In this document: positions 1 through 8,572 of the stretch, piece by piece | Layout: every line of letters starts with the position of its first letter | Numbering within the stretch: the first letter of the stretch is position 1 | Origin: Prochlorococcus marinus str. AS9601 | GTDB lineage: Bacteria > Cyanobacteriota > Cyanobacteriia > PCC-6307 > Cyanobiaceae | Length of the DNA stretch: 64,000 bases | Direction of reading: 5' to 3' | Assembly (NCBI RefSeq): GCF_000015645.1 | Contig: NC_008816.1 | Coordinates: 744,001 to 808,000, forward strand | Notes under the pieces: model-generated | The model's database searches: none | The model's input: the letters and a program-made list of their open reading frames with translations, nothing else | What the model was told of the DNA's origin: nothing | Position numbers and translations under genes: made by a program

Positions 1-1600
1 TTCCTAATCCTTGAAGGATTCCTTTCCCCACTAAACCGATAGCTTTACCAACGACCTTTGTAAGGAAAGTTACGAAAAGATTACCGATATATTTTACAGC
101 AACTTCTAACTGTGGTGCTACGGCATCTCTTATCTCAACTAACAATGTAACTTGTTTTTGTAGCCATTCTAGATTCTCTAATTCTTTCTCTCTATTTTCA
201 TTTTTAAAGTAACGGGTAAATTTTTTATCGATAATATCAATATATTCTCTTTTACTCTCATACAAGTAGATAGGCATATAAATATAGTCATGCCAGCGAT
301 TGTAGTTATTAATATTATTTCTAAATCTTTCAAAATTTCTTGTCGATTGTAATTCGGGATTTATAAGTACAGTTCTTAATTCAGGCCAAGAAGAACAAAT
401 ATTAAAGATTTCAGAAGCTAATAAATTACAGTTCCTTATTGTCCAGTTTGAAATAATATTTTCAAGGATCAAAAACGATTCTGTTTCATATAGAGGGAGT
501 AATTTTCCATCATAGTCAAGAGCTTCATTTTTAATAATTGGCTCAATAAACATTATTGATTCGTGTGATTCTCTATCTATCTCTTCGCAACTTACCTCAC
601 TATAAATAAAATCATTTATTGAAATAGATTCGCCACCTTTTTTTAATCGAAAATAACTGTCTGTGATATTTGAAATTGTATTAACTTTAAGTTCTTTTAT
701 AAGAGAATTTAAATCATCTTTAAAATCTTTCTCCTTATAGTTTTCCTTAATATTTTTGACTAAATTATCTAACTCATCTAACATTTTGCAAATTAGTCGC
801 GAAATGAATTCTTTCTTTATTCCAGAGAGAATTATTGATGAATTATTAAATTCAACCTGTAAGTTAGTTGAGCTATACCTTTCTTTTAGTCTATCTAAAA
901 TCAAATTCCATATTTCTGCGGTGTTTTTATCTTTAATGAAAACAGTGTTCTTATTTTCAAGATTTATTTTATTTTCAGTGTAAACTGCCTCTGTATAAAG
1001 TTCTAGTGAATTACCCCATAAGAAAATTAGAAAAGATTTTGCAGTAATAAGTTCTCTTAATCTTCCTTTTAAAATGAATTTATAAAATTCTGGTGTTGAA
1101 TCAGAGTTGACATATTTGAATATATAGTTAATTTCAGAATCTATTTGTTTAAGACCTGAAGTTAGAATTTTTTGACTAAAACTGAGAGGCTTATTTTTGT
1201 TTAATTGAACTCGGGAATTATTTTCAATATCAAATACCCTTCCTCCATTTAAAATGGTTTCAATAGATTCAAGAACTTTTTCTGCACTAGGATTTAAAAG
1301 AAAACCTTCAGCATTTAACGATGTGGGGGTATTTGCTTCATAAACAAGTTCGCCAGAAAGAATTATAAGAAACTTTGACTCATCATATCTTTCTCTTAAT
1401 TTTAATAATTCTAAACTTATAAGATCTTCTGATTGGAAATTAAGAACATTCCATATAACTAAATCTGGAGTTTTATTACCTTTTCCATTACTAAAATTAA
1501 TGTCTAAATTTTGGTCTAGTGATGTTAACTTAAGCGATAAAGATTCTGCTATTAAGCTTGGAGCAATAATCAATATCGATTTTTTTGAAATTAATTCCAA
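1..1600 (-). CDS. DUF3685 family protein, 3' end cut by the window edge
   Basis: An uninterrupted minus-strand frame of about 533 codons runs off the left edge. The best start is TTG at 1600: a stop lies seven codons upstream, no ATG or GTG intervenes, and a purine-rich AAGAGATAAGA precedes it. The first ~115 residues resemble a receiver domain, but the phosphoacceptor position in DLVIWN is Asn instead of Asp, so it is probably not phosphorylated. The visible C-terminal part contains LEWLQKQVTLLVEIRDAV and then a hydrophobic, glycine-containing segment, which I recognise from the cyanobacterial DUF3685 family. Function is unknown. It lies 79 bases downstream of hisA on the same strand and may be co-transcribed. 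The family call is from memory. Confidence 0.72.
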   Translation of the reverse strand, partial: MELISKKSILIIAPSLIAESLSLKLTSLDQNLDINFSNGKGNKTPDLVIWNVLNFQSEDLISLELLKLRERYDESKFLIILSGELVYEANTPTSLNAEGFLLNPSAEKVLESIETILNGGRVFDIENNSRVQLNKNKPLSFSQKILTSGLKQIDSEINYIFKYVNSDSTPEFYKFILKGRLRELITAKSFLIFLWGNSLELYTEAVYTENKINLENKNTVFIKDKNTAEIWNLILDRLKERYSSTNLQVEFNNSSIILSGIKKEFISRLICKMLDELDNLVKNIKENYKEKDFKDDLNSLIKELKVNTISNITDSYFRLKKGGESISINDFIYSEVSCEEIDRESHESIMFIEPIIKNEALDYDGKLLPLYETESFLILENIISNWTIRNCNLLASEIFNICSSWPELRTVLINPELQSTRNFERFRNNINNYNRWHDYIYMPIYLYESKREYIDIIDKKFTRYFKNENREKELENLEWLQKQVTLLVEIRDAVAPQLEVAVKYIGNLFVTFLTKVVGKAIGLVGKGILQGLG

Positions 1601-1679
1601 GACTAGATTTCTTATCTCTTATACAAAATTAACTAACAATTACTGCAAACACCAGCCTTAAATCAATTTTTATACTCTT

Positions 1680-2447
1680 TTAAGCGTAGTAATTTGTGTT
1701 TAAATCAATGTCATTTAATCTCTCTGCTGACAATACATTATTCGCTTCGTTTATCGTGAATTTATTTTCATATAGAGCTTTACCTACTATTACTCCAAAT
1801 AGGCCAGAGTTTTCAAATTTTACTAAGGATAATAAATCAGAAATTGAACCAACACCTCCTGAGGCTATTACTGGAATATCTGTAATTTCAAGTATGCTTT
1901 TTATGAATTCTTCATTTGTCCCTTCCAACGTCCCATCTGTATTTATATCCGTAACAATAAAACTAGCAATTTTAAATGAAGAAAACTCCTTTACTAGATC
2001 TGTGGCAAAAATATTAGATTGCTCAAGCCACCCCCTTGTACTAACTTTTCCATCTTTTGCATCTATCCCAACAATTATCCTTCCAGGAAATTTATTTGAT
2101 AAGTCTTTAACTAGTTCTTTATTTTCTATTGCAGAGGTTCCCATGATAACTTTCTCAACACCATAAGAAAATAATTGTTCTATCCTTTCTTGAGACCTTA
2201 TACCCCCACCTATTTGAATAGGTATGTTTACTGTTTTTGCAATCTTTTTTATAGATTTATCGTTTGTTGGGGATCCAGTTTTTGCAGCATCCAAATCAAC
2301 TATATGTATATATTTTGCTCCTTCTCTTTCCCAAAATTCAGCTTGCTCATGAGGCTCTTTGGCGAAGTCTTTTCTTTTATTAAAGTCGCCTTTAAAAAGC
2401 CTTACACACTTACCATTCATTAAATCAATTGCTGGTATTAGGTCCAT
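1680..2447 (-). CDS. hisA: Phosphoribosylformimino-5-aminoimidazole carboxamide ribotide isomerase (HisA)
   Basis: HisA catalyses the Amadori-type isomerisation of ProFAR to PRFAR in histidine biosynthesis, in the cytoplasm. The 255-residue protein has the usual length and (beta/alpha)8 layout. The N-terminal catalytic Asp is D8 in IPAIDLMNGKCVRL, and the second acid lies in the VTDINTDGT segment near residue 167-175. Phosphate-binding glycines are IQIGGGIRS and IASGGVGS. The ATG at 2447 gives the conserved N-terminus. It stands alone, as his genes usually do in picocyanobacteria, and faces away from the epimerase gene. Confidence 0.97.
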   Translation of the reverse strand: MDLIPAIDLMNGKCVRLFKGDFNKRKDFAKEPHEQAEFWEREGAKYIHIVDLDAAKTGSPTNDKSIKKIAKTVNIPIQIGGGIRSQERIEQLFSYGVEKVIMGTSAIENKELVKDLSNKFPGRIIVGIDAKDGKVSTRGWLEQSNIFATDLVKEFSSFKIASFIVTDINTDGTLEGTNEEFIKSILEITDIPVIASGGVGSISDLLSLVKFENSGLFGVIVGKALYENKFTINEANNVLSAERLNDIDLNTNYYA

Positions 2448-2539
2448 AGAATCATCCTTTTCATTAATTACTTATTAGTAGTACTATTCAATATGTAATT
2501 CTATTTAAGATTACTACTTCAGTTAAACATTTTTTGAAT

Positions 2540-3460
2540 ATGAAAATTCTTGTAATGGGTGGCACTAGATTTGTTGGCAAGTCTTTGGTTGGAAAGTTAT
2601 TAAGTAAAAATTATGATATCGATATTTTCACGAGAGGTAATAAAAGTAATCCTGAAAAAACAAATTTAATTAAGGGTGATAGAAATAATTCAGTAGATAT
2701 CCTCAAGCTAAGAAATAAAAAGTATGATGTTGTTTATGATATTTCTGGAAGAGAGTTAGAACAAACCAAACTTCTTATAGAAAATTTAGATAACTCTTTC
2801 CAAAGATATATATATGTCAGCTCTGCAGGAGTTTATAAAGATAATTCTGAACTACCCTTATCCGAAGTTGATCCAATTGATCCAGATAGTAGGCACAAAG
2901 GAAAGTTTGAGACAGAAAATTGGTTAAAAAAACAAAAAATTCCTTTTACAAGTTTTAGACCTACTTATATTTATGGACCAGGAAATTATAATAAAATTGA
3001 AAATTGGTTTTTTGAAAGGTTATTTACTAAAAAATCTATACCAATCCCTGGTGACGGTTCTTTAATTACTCAGCTAGGCCATGTTTCGGATCTAACTGAT
3101 GTAATGATTAGGTGCATAAATTTTGAAAATTCCAAAAATAATATTTACAATTGTTCAGGTGAAAAAGGAGTAACAATCAAGGGTTTAATTTATTTCTGTG
3201 CGAATGTTCTTGGATTAAAACAAAATGAGATTTCTTTAAGAACATTTGATTATCAAAAATTAGATCCTAAGTCTCGAAAAGGTTTTCCAATTAGATTGAA
3301 TCATTATCAGACTGATATCTCTAAGATAAAACGTGATTTAGAGTGGGCGCCAACTTTTGATTTACTTAATGGTCTAAAGGATAGTTTTGTGAATGATTTT
3401 AATAATAAAAAGAGTGAGGAGTTTGATGAAAATTCAGATAATATTCTTTTTAATTCTTAA
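2540..3460 (+). CDS. NAD-dependent epimerase/dehydratase, CSP41-like extended SDR
   Basis: An atypical extended short-chain dehydrogenase with the nucleotide-binding glycine motif GGTRFVG at the N-terminus, YVSSAGVY near residue 95, and a long variable C-terminal half. This pattern matches the cyanobacterial and plastid relatives of chloroplast stem-loop-binding protein CSP41, which act on RNA, although a sugar-nucleotide epimerase role cannot be excluded. The usual YxxxK catalytic pair is not obvious, which fits a non-catalytic or RNA-related role. A TTG at 2534 is in frame, but ATG at 2540 starts directly at the Rossmann strand MKILVMGG. Its 3' end overlaps convergent pgsA by 27 bases. Confidence 0.82.
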   Translation: MKILVMGGTRFVGKSLVGKLLSKNYDIDIFTRGNKSNPEKTNLIKGDRNNSVDILKLRNKKYDVVYDISGRELEQTKLLIENLDNSFQRYIYVSSAGVYKDNSELPLSEVDPIDPDSRHKGKFETENWLKKQKIPFTSFRPTYIYGPGNYNKIENWFFERLFTKKSIPIPGDGSLITQLGHVSDLTDVMIRCINFENSKNNIYNCSGEKGVTIKGLIYFCANVLGLKQNEISLRTFDYQKLDPKSRKGFPIRLNHYQTDISKIKRDLEWAPTFDLLNGLKDSFVNDFNNKKSEEFDENSDNILFNS

Positions 3461-3973
3461 ATAGCCTAATAAAGTCATAAAAGTCAGGATGAATCCTAAC
3501 CAATAAAAAATTAAAGCCAAATTATTCAATAAGCTAATTTTCAATGGTGTAAAGAAGGTAATTACTGAAATAAAAAAGAAAAATGTTTTATATTTACCTA
3601 ATATAGATGCTGGTAAACCGTCTTTTGTAGAGCTCCTTAGGCCAGAGATAATTAATTCTCTAAATAAAATTAATGAAAAAGACCAGAAGGGTATAAAATT
3701 ATTTTTACAAAGAAAGGTCAAAGGAATTAAATAGAATACTTTATCGCTTAAGGGATCGAGGATAGCTCCTAATCTGGTTTTAAGATTAAATTTTCTCGCA
3801 ATTAACCCGTCAAAATAATCAGTTAAACCTCCAATAATAATCAATATAAAAACATAAAAAGGTCTGTTAATTTCTAAAAAAAGTATTAATGGAAATACAA
3901 GGAAAAGGCGAGATATCGATAGTAAATTGGGAATATTCAATGCCAAATTTCTAAGATTTTTTCTTAATAACAA
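3434..3973 (-). CDS. pgsA: CDP-diacylglycerol--glycerol-3-phosphate 3-phosphatidyltransferase
   Basis: Makes phosphatidylglycerol phosphate from CDP-diacylglycerol and glycerol 3-phosphate, the committed step to phosphatidylglycerol, an essential thylakoid lipid. The CDP-alcohol phosphatidyltransferase signature D-x2-DG-x2-AR-x8-G-x3-D-x3-D is complete: DYFDGLIAR at about residues 52-60 and then GAILDPLSD. The 179-residue protein has several hydrophobic helices, as expected for this integral membrane family. It converges on, and overlaps, the end of the epimerase gene. Confidence 0.95.
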   Translation of the reverse strand: MLLRKNLRNLALNIPNLLSISRLFLVFPLILFLEINRPFYVFILIIIGGLTDYFDGLIARKFNLKTRLGAILDPLSDKVFYLIPLTFLCKNNFIPFWSFSLILFRELIISGLRSSTKDGLPASILGKYKTFFFFISVITFFTPLKISLLNNLALIFYWLGFILTFMTLLGYLRIKKNII

Positions 3974-4156
3974 ATTAGTTTTTGTATATAAAAAATATAT
4001 TACACTCTCAACAAGCTTAAATTTTTAGTAAAAGTCTTAAATGGTTTTGATGCAAGATTCTAAAATTCAATTTATATCTGAATTCTAAAGATTATAAACT
4101 CAACTTCTCTTTATGAATGATGATGTTTTATATTACAAAATTATTCCTTATATCTA

Positions 4157-4768
4157 ATGCAGCCTCATAGCCTAAAGCTATTTCCAGAATCTGATTTGAT
4201 AAATTCAATTAAAGAATATTCTTTATCGAATAATTTATACGGGTATGTTTCTGGAGTGGTTGGTAATCTTAGAACAGTTTGTATTCAATGCCCAGGTAAT
4301 CAAGAGATAAATAAATTTGAAGGAAATTTAGAGATAGTTTCTTTAAACGGGCATTTTAATAAAGGAGATGTTCATTTACATTTGAGTTTTGCAGATGAGG
4401 GATGTAATGTTTTTGGCGGGCATCTTGAGGAGGGATGTATTGTAAAAAAAGGTACTGATATATTATTACTTTCTTTTGAACAGAAAATTATTAATATCTC
4501 AAATCATGATTTAATCACTAATGAATCACGTGTAAAAGCATATATTTTAAAGGATTGTCCTTGGTCTAAAAGAGCAATTAGGTTACTTAATTCTTTATCT
4601 ATCCCTCATAAAGTTACTCTAATAGACAATGATGAGAGCTTTCAAAAAATTATGGCTCAAAGTAGCCATAATACTTTCCCTCAAATATTTTTGGATAATA
4701 AATTTTTTGGAGGATATGATGAACTTTCAGAACAAGCAAAATTGGATAACTTAATTTCATTTAAGTAA
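4157..4768 (+). CDS. DUF296 (PPC/PCC) domain fused to a monothiol-type glutaredoxin domain
   Basis: Two domains are visible. Residues ~5-110 match the PPC/DUF296 fold, with a His set in VHLHLS (H73, H75) and GGHLEEG (H89), a spacing typical of the metal site in this family. Residues ~126-203 form a glutaredoxin: active site CPWS (C134, single Cys), the cis-Pro motif TFPQIF (173-178) and the glutathione-binding GGYDEL (185-190). The second active-site Cys is replaced by Ser, so monothiol chemistry is expected. Bacterial PPC proteins are poorly characterised, so the joint function is unknown; metal or redox sensing is a guess. The gene is a single undisturbed frame. Confidence 0.85.
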   Translation: MQPHSLKLFPESDLINSIKEYSLSNNLYGYVSGVVGNLRTVCIQCPGNQEINKFEGNLEIVSLNGHFNKGDVHLHLSFADEGCNVFGGHLEEGCIVKKGTDILLLSFEQKIINISNHDLITNESRVKAYILKDCPWSKRAIRLLNSLSIPHKVTLIDNDESFQKIMAQSSHNTFPQIFLDNKFFGGYDELSEQAKLDNLISFK

Positions 4769-4778
4769 TCTAAATTTT

Positions 4779-4967
4779 TTAACTATCACGATTAGTAAGT
4801 TTTTCAGCAACTAATTCGTCCTCTAACTGCTTTATTAATCTTGATACAAGACTTTGAAATTCTGGTTGACAGCCTTTAAATGCAGCTTTATGTCTTATTG
4901 GCTCATTTCTAGTTCTTAAATCAGTAAGCATTAATTGTAATGCGTCAATTTTGGGATTTATTTTCAT
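4779..4967 (-). CDS. Small conserved-type hypothetical protein, 62 residues
   Basis: A 62-residue soluble, helix-rich, charged protein without cysteine pairs or membrane segment; I do not recognise a family. It ends 10 bases from the convergent DUF296-glutaredoxin gene. On the same strand it follows the SDR gene after 26 bases (SDR stop 4994, this start 4967), so it is likely the second gene of that transcript. The ATG start is the only reasonable one. Confidence 0.7.
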   Translation of the reverse strand: MKINPKIDALQLMLTDLRTRNEPIRHKAAFKGCQPEFQSLVSRLIKQLEDELVAEKLTNRDS

Positions 4968-4993
4968 AGTTTTAATTTATATATTTACATCTT

Positions 4994-5653
4994 TTAAATC
5001 ATTTGCATAGCTTTTTTAAAAGATATTTTTTTATTATCGTTCGAACTTGTAACTTCTATTAATTTATTTATGGATTCTTTGTTTTTTAAAGAATCTATAC
5101 AACATTGCGCAACTAATCTTCTTGGGATTGATCCATTAATTTGAGTATCCTCTTTAGAATAATTTATATTTTCTGATTTGATATCTTCATTTTCCTTTAA
5201 TCCTCCAGGTCTAATAATAGTCCATTCAAAATTTGAATTGCGTAGAAAGTTTTCACCTAATTTCTTCCAAATAAGAATTAAACCAAATAAGTTTAATGGG
5301 TGAAATAATTTACCAGTACAAAGGGAACTAACTAAAATAACTCTTTTAATACCAACTCTTTTGCAACTCTCTAATTGCCTGTATACACCTAATGCATCAA
5401 CCTTCGCAGGACCAGTTAAATCTAATGATGCTCTCGCCCCAGTCGCAATTATCAAAACATCCATATCTTTTAAAGCTTCATCAAGTTCTCCTTTTTTGTC
5501 TAATGAAATCCTAATTGTTTCTAAACGCTCTAGTCCTGCTGAAACTTTTGAATTCTTTCTGATGATTTGCCTTACCTTATATCCTTTCTTAACTGCTTCT
5601 TCGCAAATTCTATAACCTGTTTTCCCCGATGCACCAGTAATTGCTAATTTCAT
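4994..5653 (-). CDS. NAD(P)-binding atypical SDR (NmrA/HSCARG-like)
   Basis: A 219-residue Rossmann protein beginning with the dinucleotide motif GASGKTGYRI (residues 7-16), followed by DVLIIATGARA near 65-75 and VILVSSLC near 105. There is no YxxxK catalytic pair, as in atypical SDRs of the NAD(P)H-binding type. Similar proteins in plants and cyanobacteria act as redox-dependent chaperones or chlorophyll-related reductases, but substrate and role cannot be told here. It is followed by the 62-residue gene on the same strand and preceded by nth 35 bases away, so nth-SDR-small gene may be one unit. Confidence 0.85.
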   Translation of the reverse strand: MKLAITGASGKTGYRICEEAVKKGYKVRQIIRKNSKVSAGLERLETIRISLDKKGELDEALKDMDVLIIATGARASLDLTGPAKVDALGVYRQLESCKRVGIKRVILVSSLCTGKLFHPLNLFGLILIWKKLGENFLRNSNFEWTIIRPGGLKENEDIKSENINYSKEDTQINGSIPRRLVAQCCIDSLKNKESINKLIEVTSSNDNKKISFKKAMQMI

Positions 5654-5688
5654 GATTAAAAAACTAATTTAAATATTATATAAATTTC

Positions 5689-6342
5689 TTAAGGCTTTTT
5701 ACATATAAATTTCTTTTTTCTTTTTGGATAAAGAGTACGACATAAATAACATTTTGTTCCATCACAACCTCTTGCTGTGCAGTATTCTCTGCCATAAAAG
5801 ATTATTTGTAAATGTAACGTATTCCAATCATTAACAGGAAATATTTTTTTTAGGTCTTCTTCTGTTTGAACTACGCTATCGCCATTTGATAGGCCCCATC
5901 TTTGTGCCAACCTGTGTATGTGAGTATCTACTGGGAATGAGGGTATTTTAAACACTTGAGACATTACAACTGATGCTGTTTTATGACCTACCCCTGGAAG
6001 AGATTCAAGCTCCTCAAAAGTATTAGGGACTATACTTTTATGCTTCTCAATCAAGAGTTTAGAAAGGTTATATATGTTCTTTGATTTTTGATTAGATAAA
6101 CCTAAAAATTTTATGTATTCATAAATGCCTTTAATACCTAGCTTTACCATCTTTTCTGGATTATCTGCAACCTTAAATAAGCTTTTTGTTAATTCATTAA
6201 CTTTCTTATCTGTTGATTGAGCACTTAGAACTACTGCTACGAGAAGTGTATATGCATTTGTATGATCAAGAGGGATTGGAGGCGATGGATATAGCTTTTT
6301 AAGTTCCCTGGATATTATTTCTGCTCTTTCTGATTTTCTCAT
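5689..6342 (-). CDS. nth: Endonuclease III, DNA glycosylase/AP lyase
   Basis: Base-excision repair glycosylase removing oxidised pyrimidines. The helix-hairpin-helix LPGVGHKTA contains the catalytic Lys, and the catalytic Asp is in FPVDTHIHRLAQRWG. The 217 residues are typical. The Fe-S cysteine spacing is unusual: C-x4-C-x4-C-x2-C, then another Cys 12 residues later, instead of C-x6-C-x2-C-x5-C known from Escherichia coli. The cluster may be bound by a different set (for example C-x9-C-x2-C plus the last Cys) or be absent. The neighbouring ATPase gene is divergent. Confidence 0.95.
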   Translation of the reverse strand: MRKSERAEIISRELKKLYPSPPIPLDHTNAYTLLVAVVLSAQSTDKKVNELTKSLFKVADNPEKMVKLGIKGIYEYIKFLGLSNQKSKNIYNLSKLLIEKHKSIVPNTFEELESLPGVGHKTASVVMSQVFKIPSFPVDTHIHRLAQRWGLSNGDSVVQTEEDLKKIFPVNDWNTLHLQIIFYGREYCTARGCDGTKCYLCRTLYPKRKKKFICKKP

Positions 6343-6437
6343 TAATTTAATAAATTTAATGGTGTATAAAATTATACAAGAGATATTTAAGGTGAATATT
6401 TTCTGCTAATTTAAAATATTTAAATAAGAAGAATTTA

Positions 6438-7496
6438 GTGAATAAAGGTGCGTTAATAATTGATGATTTACATCATAAATATGATAAGCGAGATAATTCT
6501 AATTGGATATTAAATGAAATTAACCTAAAAATTGAAAGTGGAGAATTATTAGGTTTACTTGGTCCTTCTGGATGCGGAAAGACTACACTTTTGAGATTGA
6601 TCGCGGGGTTTGAATATCCTACTAAAGGAAGGATTTCTTTAAATGATAAGGAAATCTCAAGAAGTAATAGAATTCTGAGCCCCGAGAAAAGAAATATCGG
6701 TATGGTTTTTCAGGATTATGCACTTTTCCCTCACTTAACAGTTTTGGAAAATGCAATGTTTGGCTTGAAAAATAAAAAAGATAGATCAAGAGTTGATTAT
6801 TTATTAAATGTTGTAGGTCTTAATAGTTTTGTTGGAAGGTACCCACACGAATTGTCTGGAGGTCAAAAACAAAGACTCGCAATTGCAAGGGCTCTTGCTC
6901 CAGGCACAAATTTTATTTTATTAGACGAACCCTTCTGTAGCCTTGATATGCACGTCAAACTTAAATTGAGAAGCGAACTTCCAAATATTCTTAGAGGGTG
7001 CAATGCAAGTGGACTTATGGTTACCCATGATCCTGAAGAGGCAATGGCAATTTGTAATAAAGTTGCAGTTATGAATGAAGGTGAAATACATCAAATTGAT
7101 ACACCAATTAATTTACTAAATAATCCCAAAACTATATTTGTTAGTAGTTTTATATTGGGAAATAATATTCTTAATCTCCAAAAAAATGGTAATACATATA
7201 TGTCTTGTTTAGGTGAAATAAATAGTTCAGACTTGTTAAATAATTCAACTATTAAAAGTATGTCAATATCGCCTAAATTTATTTCTATAAAAAGATCTGA
7301 ATCTGGAAATGCCATTGTTATATCAAAAGAATTTCTTGGTGATTTTCTTATATACAAAGTTTCTATTAATGAGGAGATATTAAGGGTAAGAACTAATATT
7401 AATAATCAACTAAATAATGGTGATAAATGTTTTCTTTCTATTAACAAAAATGGTTATTATTTTTTATATCCTGGGGCACAAAAGATATATATTTAA
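6438..7496 (+). CDS. futC: ABC transporter ATP-binding subunit, FutC/FbpC-like (ferric iron type)
   Basis: A 352-residue ATPase of the CysA/PotA/FbpC class: Walker A GPSGCGKTT, signature LSGGQKQRLAIARAL, Walker B ILLDEPFCSLD, switch His in MVTHDPEEA, and a C-terminal TOBE-like beta region after residue ~235. The class energises uptake of ferric iron, sulfate or polyamines with separate permease and binding proteins; none of these lies nearby, so the partners are elsewhere. Iron is the favoured substrate because ferritin and a regulator with Fur-like sites follow directly. Start is GTG at 6438 behind AAGAAG. The symbol is an inference from class and context. Confidence 0.7.
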   Translation: MNKGALIIDDLHHKYDKRDNSNWILNEINLKIESGELLGLLGPSGCGKTTLLRLIAGFEYPTKGRISLNDKEISRSNRILSPEKRNIGMVFQDYALFPHLTVLENAMFGLKNKKDRSRVDYLLNVVGLNSFVGRYPHELSGGQKQRLAIARALAPGTNFILLDEPFCSLDMHVKLKLRSELPNILRGCNASGLMVTHDPEEAMAICNKVAVMNEGEIHQIDTPINLLNNPKTIFVSSFILGNNILNLQKNGNTYMSCLGEINSSDLLNNSTIKSMSISPKFISIKRSESGNAIVISKEFLGDFLIYKVSINEEILRVRTNINNQLNNGDKCFLSINKNGYYFLYPGAQKIYI

Positions 7497-7637
7497 GTTT
7501 TTTTTTATAGGCAATTACACTTCCCTCCCTTCCATTTAGAGCATTTTTTCTTTTTACATTTCTTTTTTTTACTAAAGTATATTTTATTAGTTAATAGCAG
7601 TTCAGGGAAACCGTATTCAAGAATCATTTATGATATT

Positions 7638-7656
7638 GCTATTGATATTCATTATC
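7638..7656. promoter_or_regulatory. Fur-box-like site upstream of ferritin
   Basis: GCTATTGATATTCATTATC matches the classical 19-base Fur consensus GATAATGATAATCATTATC at 16 of 19 positions by direct comparison. It lies about 85 bases before the ferritin ATG and about 65 bases before a possible -10 (TATAGA, 7722-7727). Fur binding is inferred; the upstream position would allow either repression of a more distal promoter or another mode of control. Confidence 0.55.
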
Positions 7657-7740
7657 ATATTGCTTTATTTAAATTAAAGAATTAATTAATTACTAATTTA
7701 TACAAAATGTTGTATTATTTGTATAGATCCTTATATAAAA

Positions 7741-8295
7741 ATGAATGAAAATAATTTAAAAACAAAGAAATTAATTAATTTTGGTCCATCTGGAAGAGCC
7801 GTTGCTCAACCGATAGACAATAGTTTATTAGATAACCTTTTTGAACATCTAACGATGGAAAGATTTGCCAATGTTCAATATTTTTCTATGTATCTATGGT
7901 TTCAAGAACGTGATTTAAATGGATTTGCCTCTCATTTCCTAAGTGAATCACAAGGTGAAATGGAACATGCTCAGAAATTTGCAGATTATTTAATCGCAAG
8001 AGGACAAAGCGTAAAATTAGATGAAATTCCTGCACCCGTTCAAACATGGGATTCTATAGAGGAGCTGATTTCTTATTCTTTTAATATGGAGGCTGATTTA
8101 ACTTCATCTCTTCAACAGCTTTATTCCATATCAGAAAGAATTTCAGATACAAGAACTAACGTATTTTTAGATCCAATCATAGAGGCTCAAACACAATCAG
8201 AAGATGAATTTGCGAACATACTTGGCAAGGTTAAGTTTGCTTCTAATCAACCCTCGGCAATCTTATTAATAGATAGTGATTTAAAGAAAAAATAA
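7741..8295 (+). CDS. Ferritin, iron-storage protein
   Basis: A four-helix ferritin of 184 residues (non-haem, FtnA-like). The ferroxidase ligands are visible: E40 in LTMERFANVQY, E73 and H76 in the ExxH motif GEMEH, E117 in NMEADL, and an acidic/Gln cluster in IIEAQTQSEDEF near 147-157. No haem-binding Met typical of bacterioferritin is evident. It oxidises Fe(II) and stores Fe(III) in a cytoplasmic shell. The short N-terminal extension before residue 25 is poorly conserved-looking. It has a Fur-like box upstream, and its last 15 bases overlap the convergent 95-residue gene. Confidence 0.95.
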   Translation: MNENNLKTKKLINFGPSGRAVAQPIDNSLLDNLFEHLTMERFANVQYFSMYLWFQERDLNGFASHFLSESQGEMEHAQKFADYLIARGQSVKLDEIPAPVQTWDSIEELISYSFNMEADLTSSLQQLYSISERISDTRTNVFLDPIIEAQTQSEDEFANILGKVKFASNQPSAILLIDSDLKKK

Positions 8296-8568
8296 ATTAC
8301 TTTCAAATTTATTTTCATTCAAAGTCCTTTTGGTTATTTCAAAAAGTAAATTCGAAAAGTTGATTTTCCCATTATTTTTATTTAAGAGTTCAGCTATTTT
8401 ATAAATCTCCTTAACTCTATTAAAAATATTTTTGGTTTCAGTAAATAACCTTCCCTTCAATGCTTTATTTTCTGTAGTTTTGTAGGATTGCTTGATATTT
8501 CTGAGTCTATTCGATAAAAAATCAACTTCCATTAACAAGTTGTTTGTAAGTGATTGTGATTCCTTCAT
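8281..8568 (-). CDS. Hypothetical coiled-coil-like protein, 95 residues, downstream of the CRP-family regulator
   Basis: A charged, helical, Lys/Asn-rich protein with no recognised domain. A longer reading from 8628 would overlap the regulator by 56 bases; the internal ATG at 8568 (MKESQS) starts four bases after the regulator's stop and is preferred. That spacing suggests translational coupling and shared control by the Fur-like promoter. The 3' end overlaps the end of convergent ferritin by 15 bases. Function is unknown; its position in an iron-linked unit is the only clue. Confidence 0.65.
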   Translation of the reverse strand: MKESQSLTNNLLMEVDFLSNRLRNIKQSYKTTENKALKGRLFTETKNIFNRVKEIYKIAELLNKNNGKINFSNLLFEITKRTLNENKFESNLFFL

Positions 8569-8572
8569 GTTT

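Noticed and set aside
756-983. Plus-strand frame of 75 codons
   Set aside because: Lies opposite the long DUF3685 coding frame on the minus strand.
1696-2423. Two plus-strand frames opposite hisA
   Set aside because: Antisense to a certain gene; sequence is Ser/Phe/Tyr-rich without domain logic.
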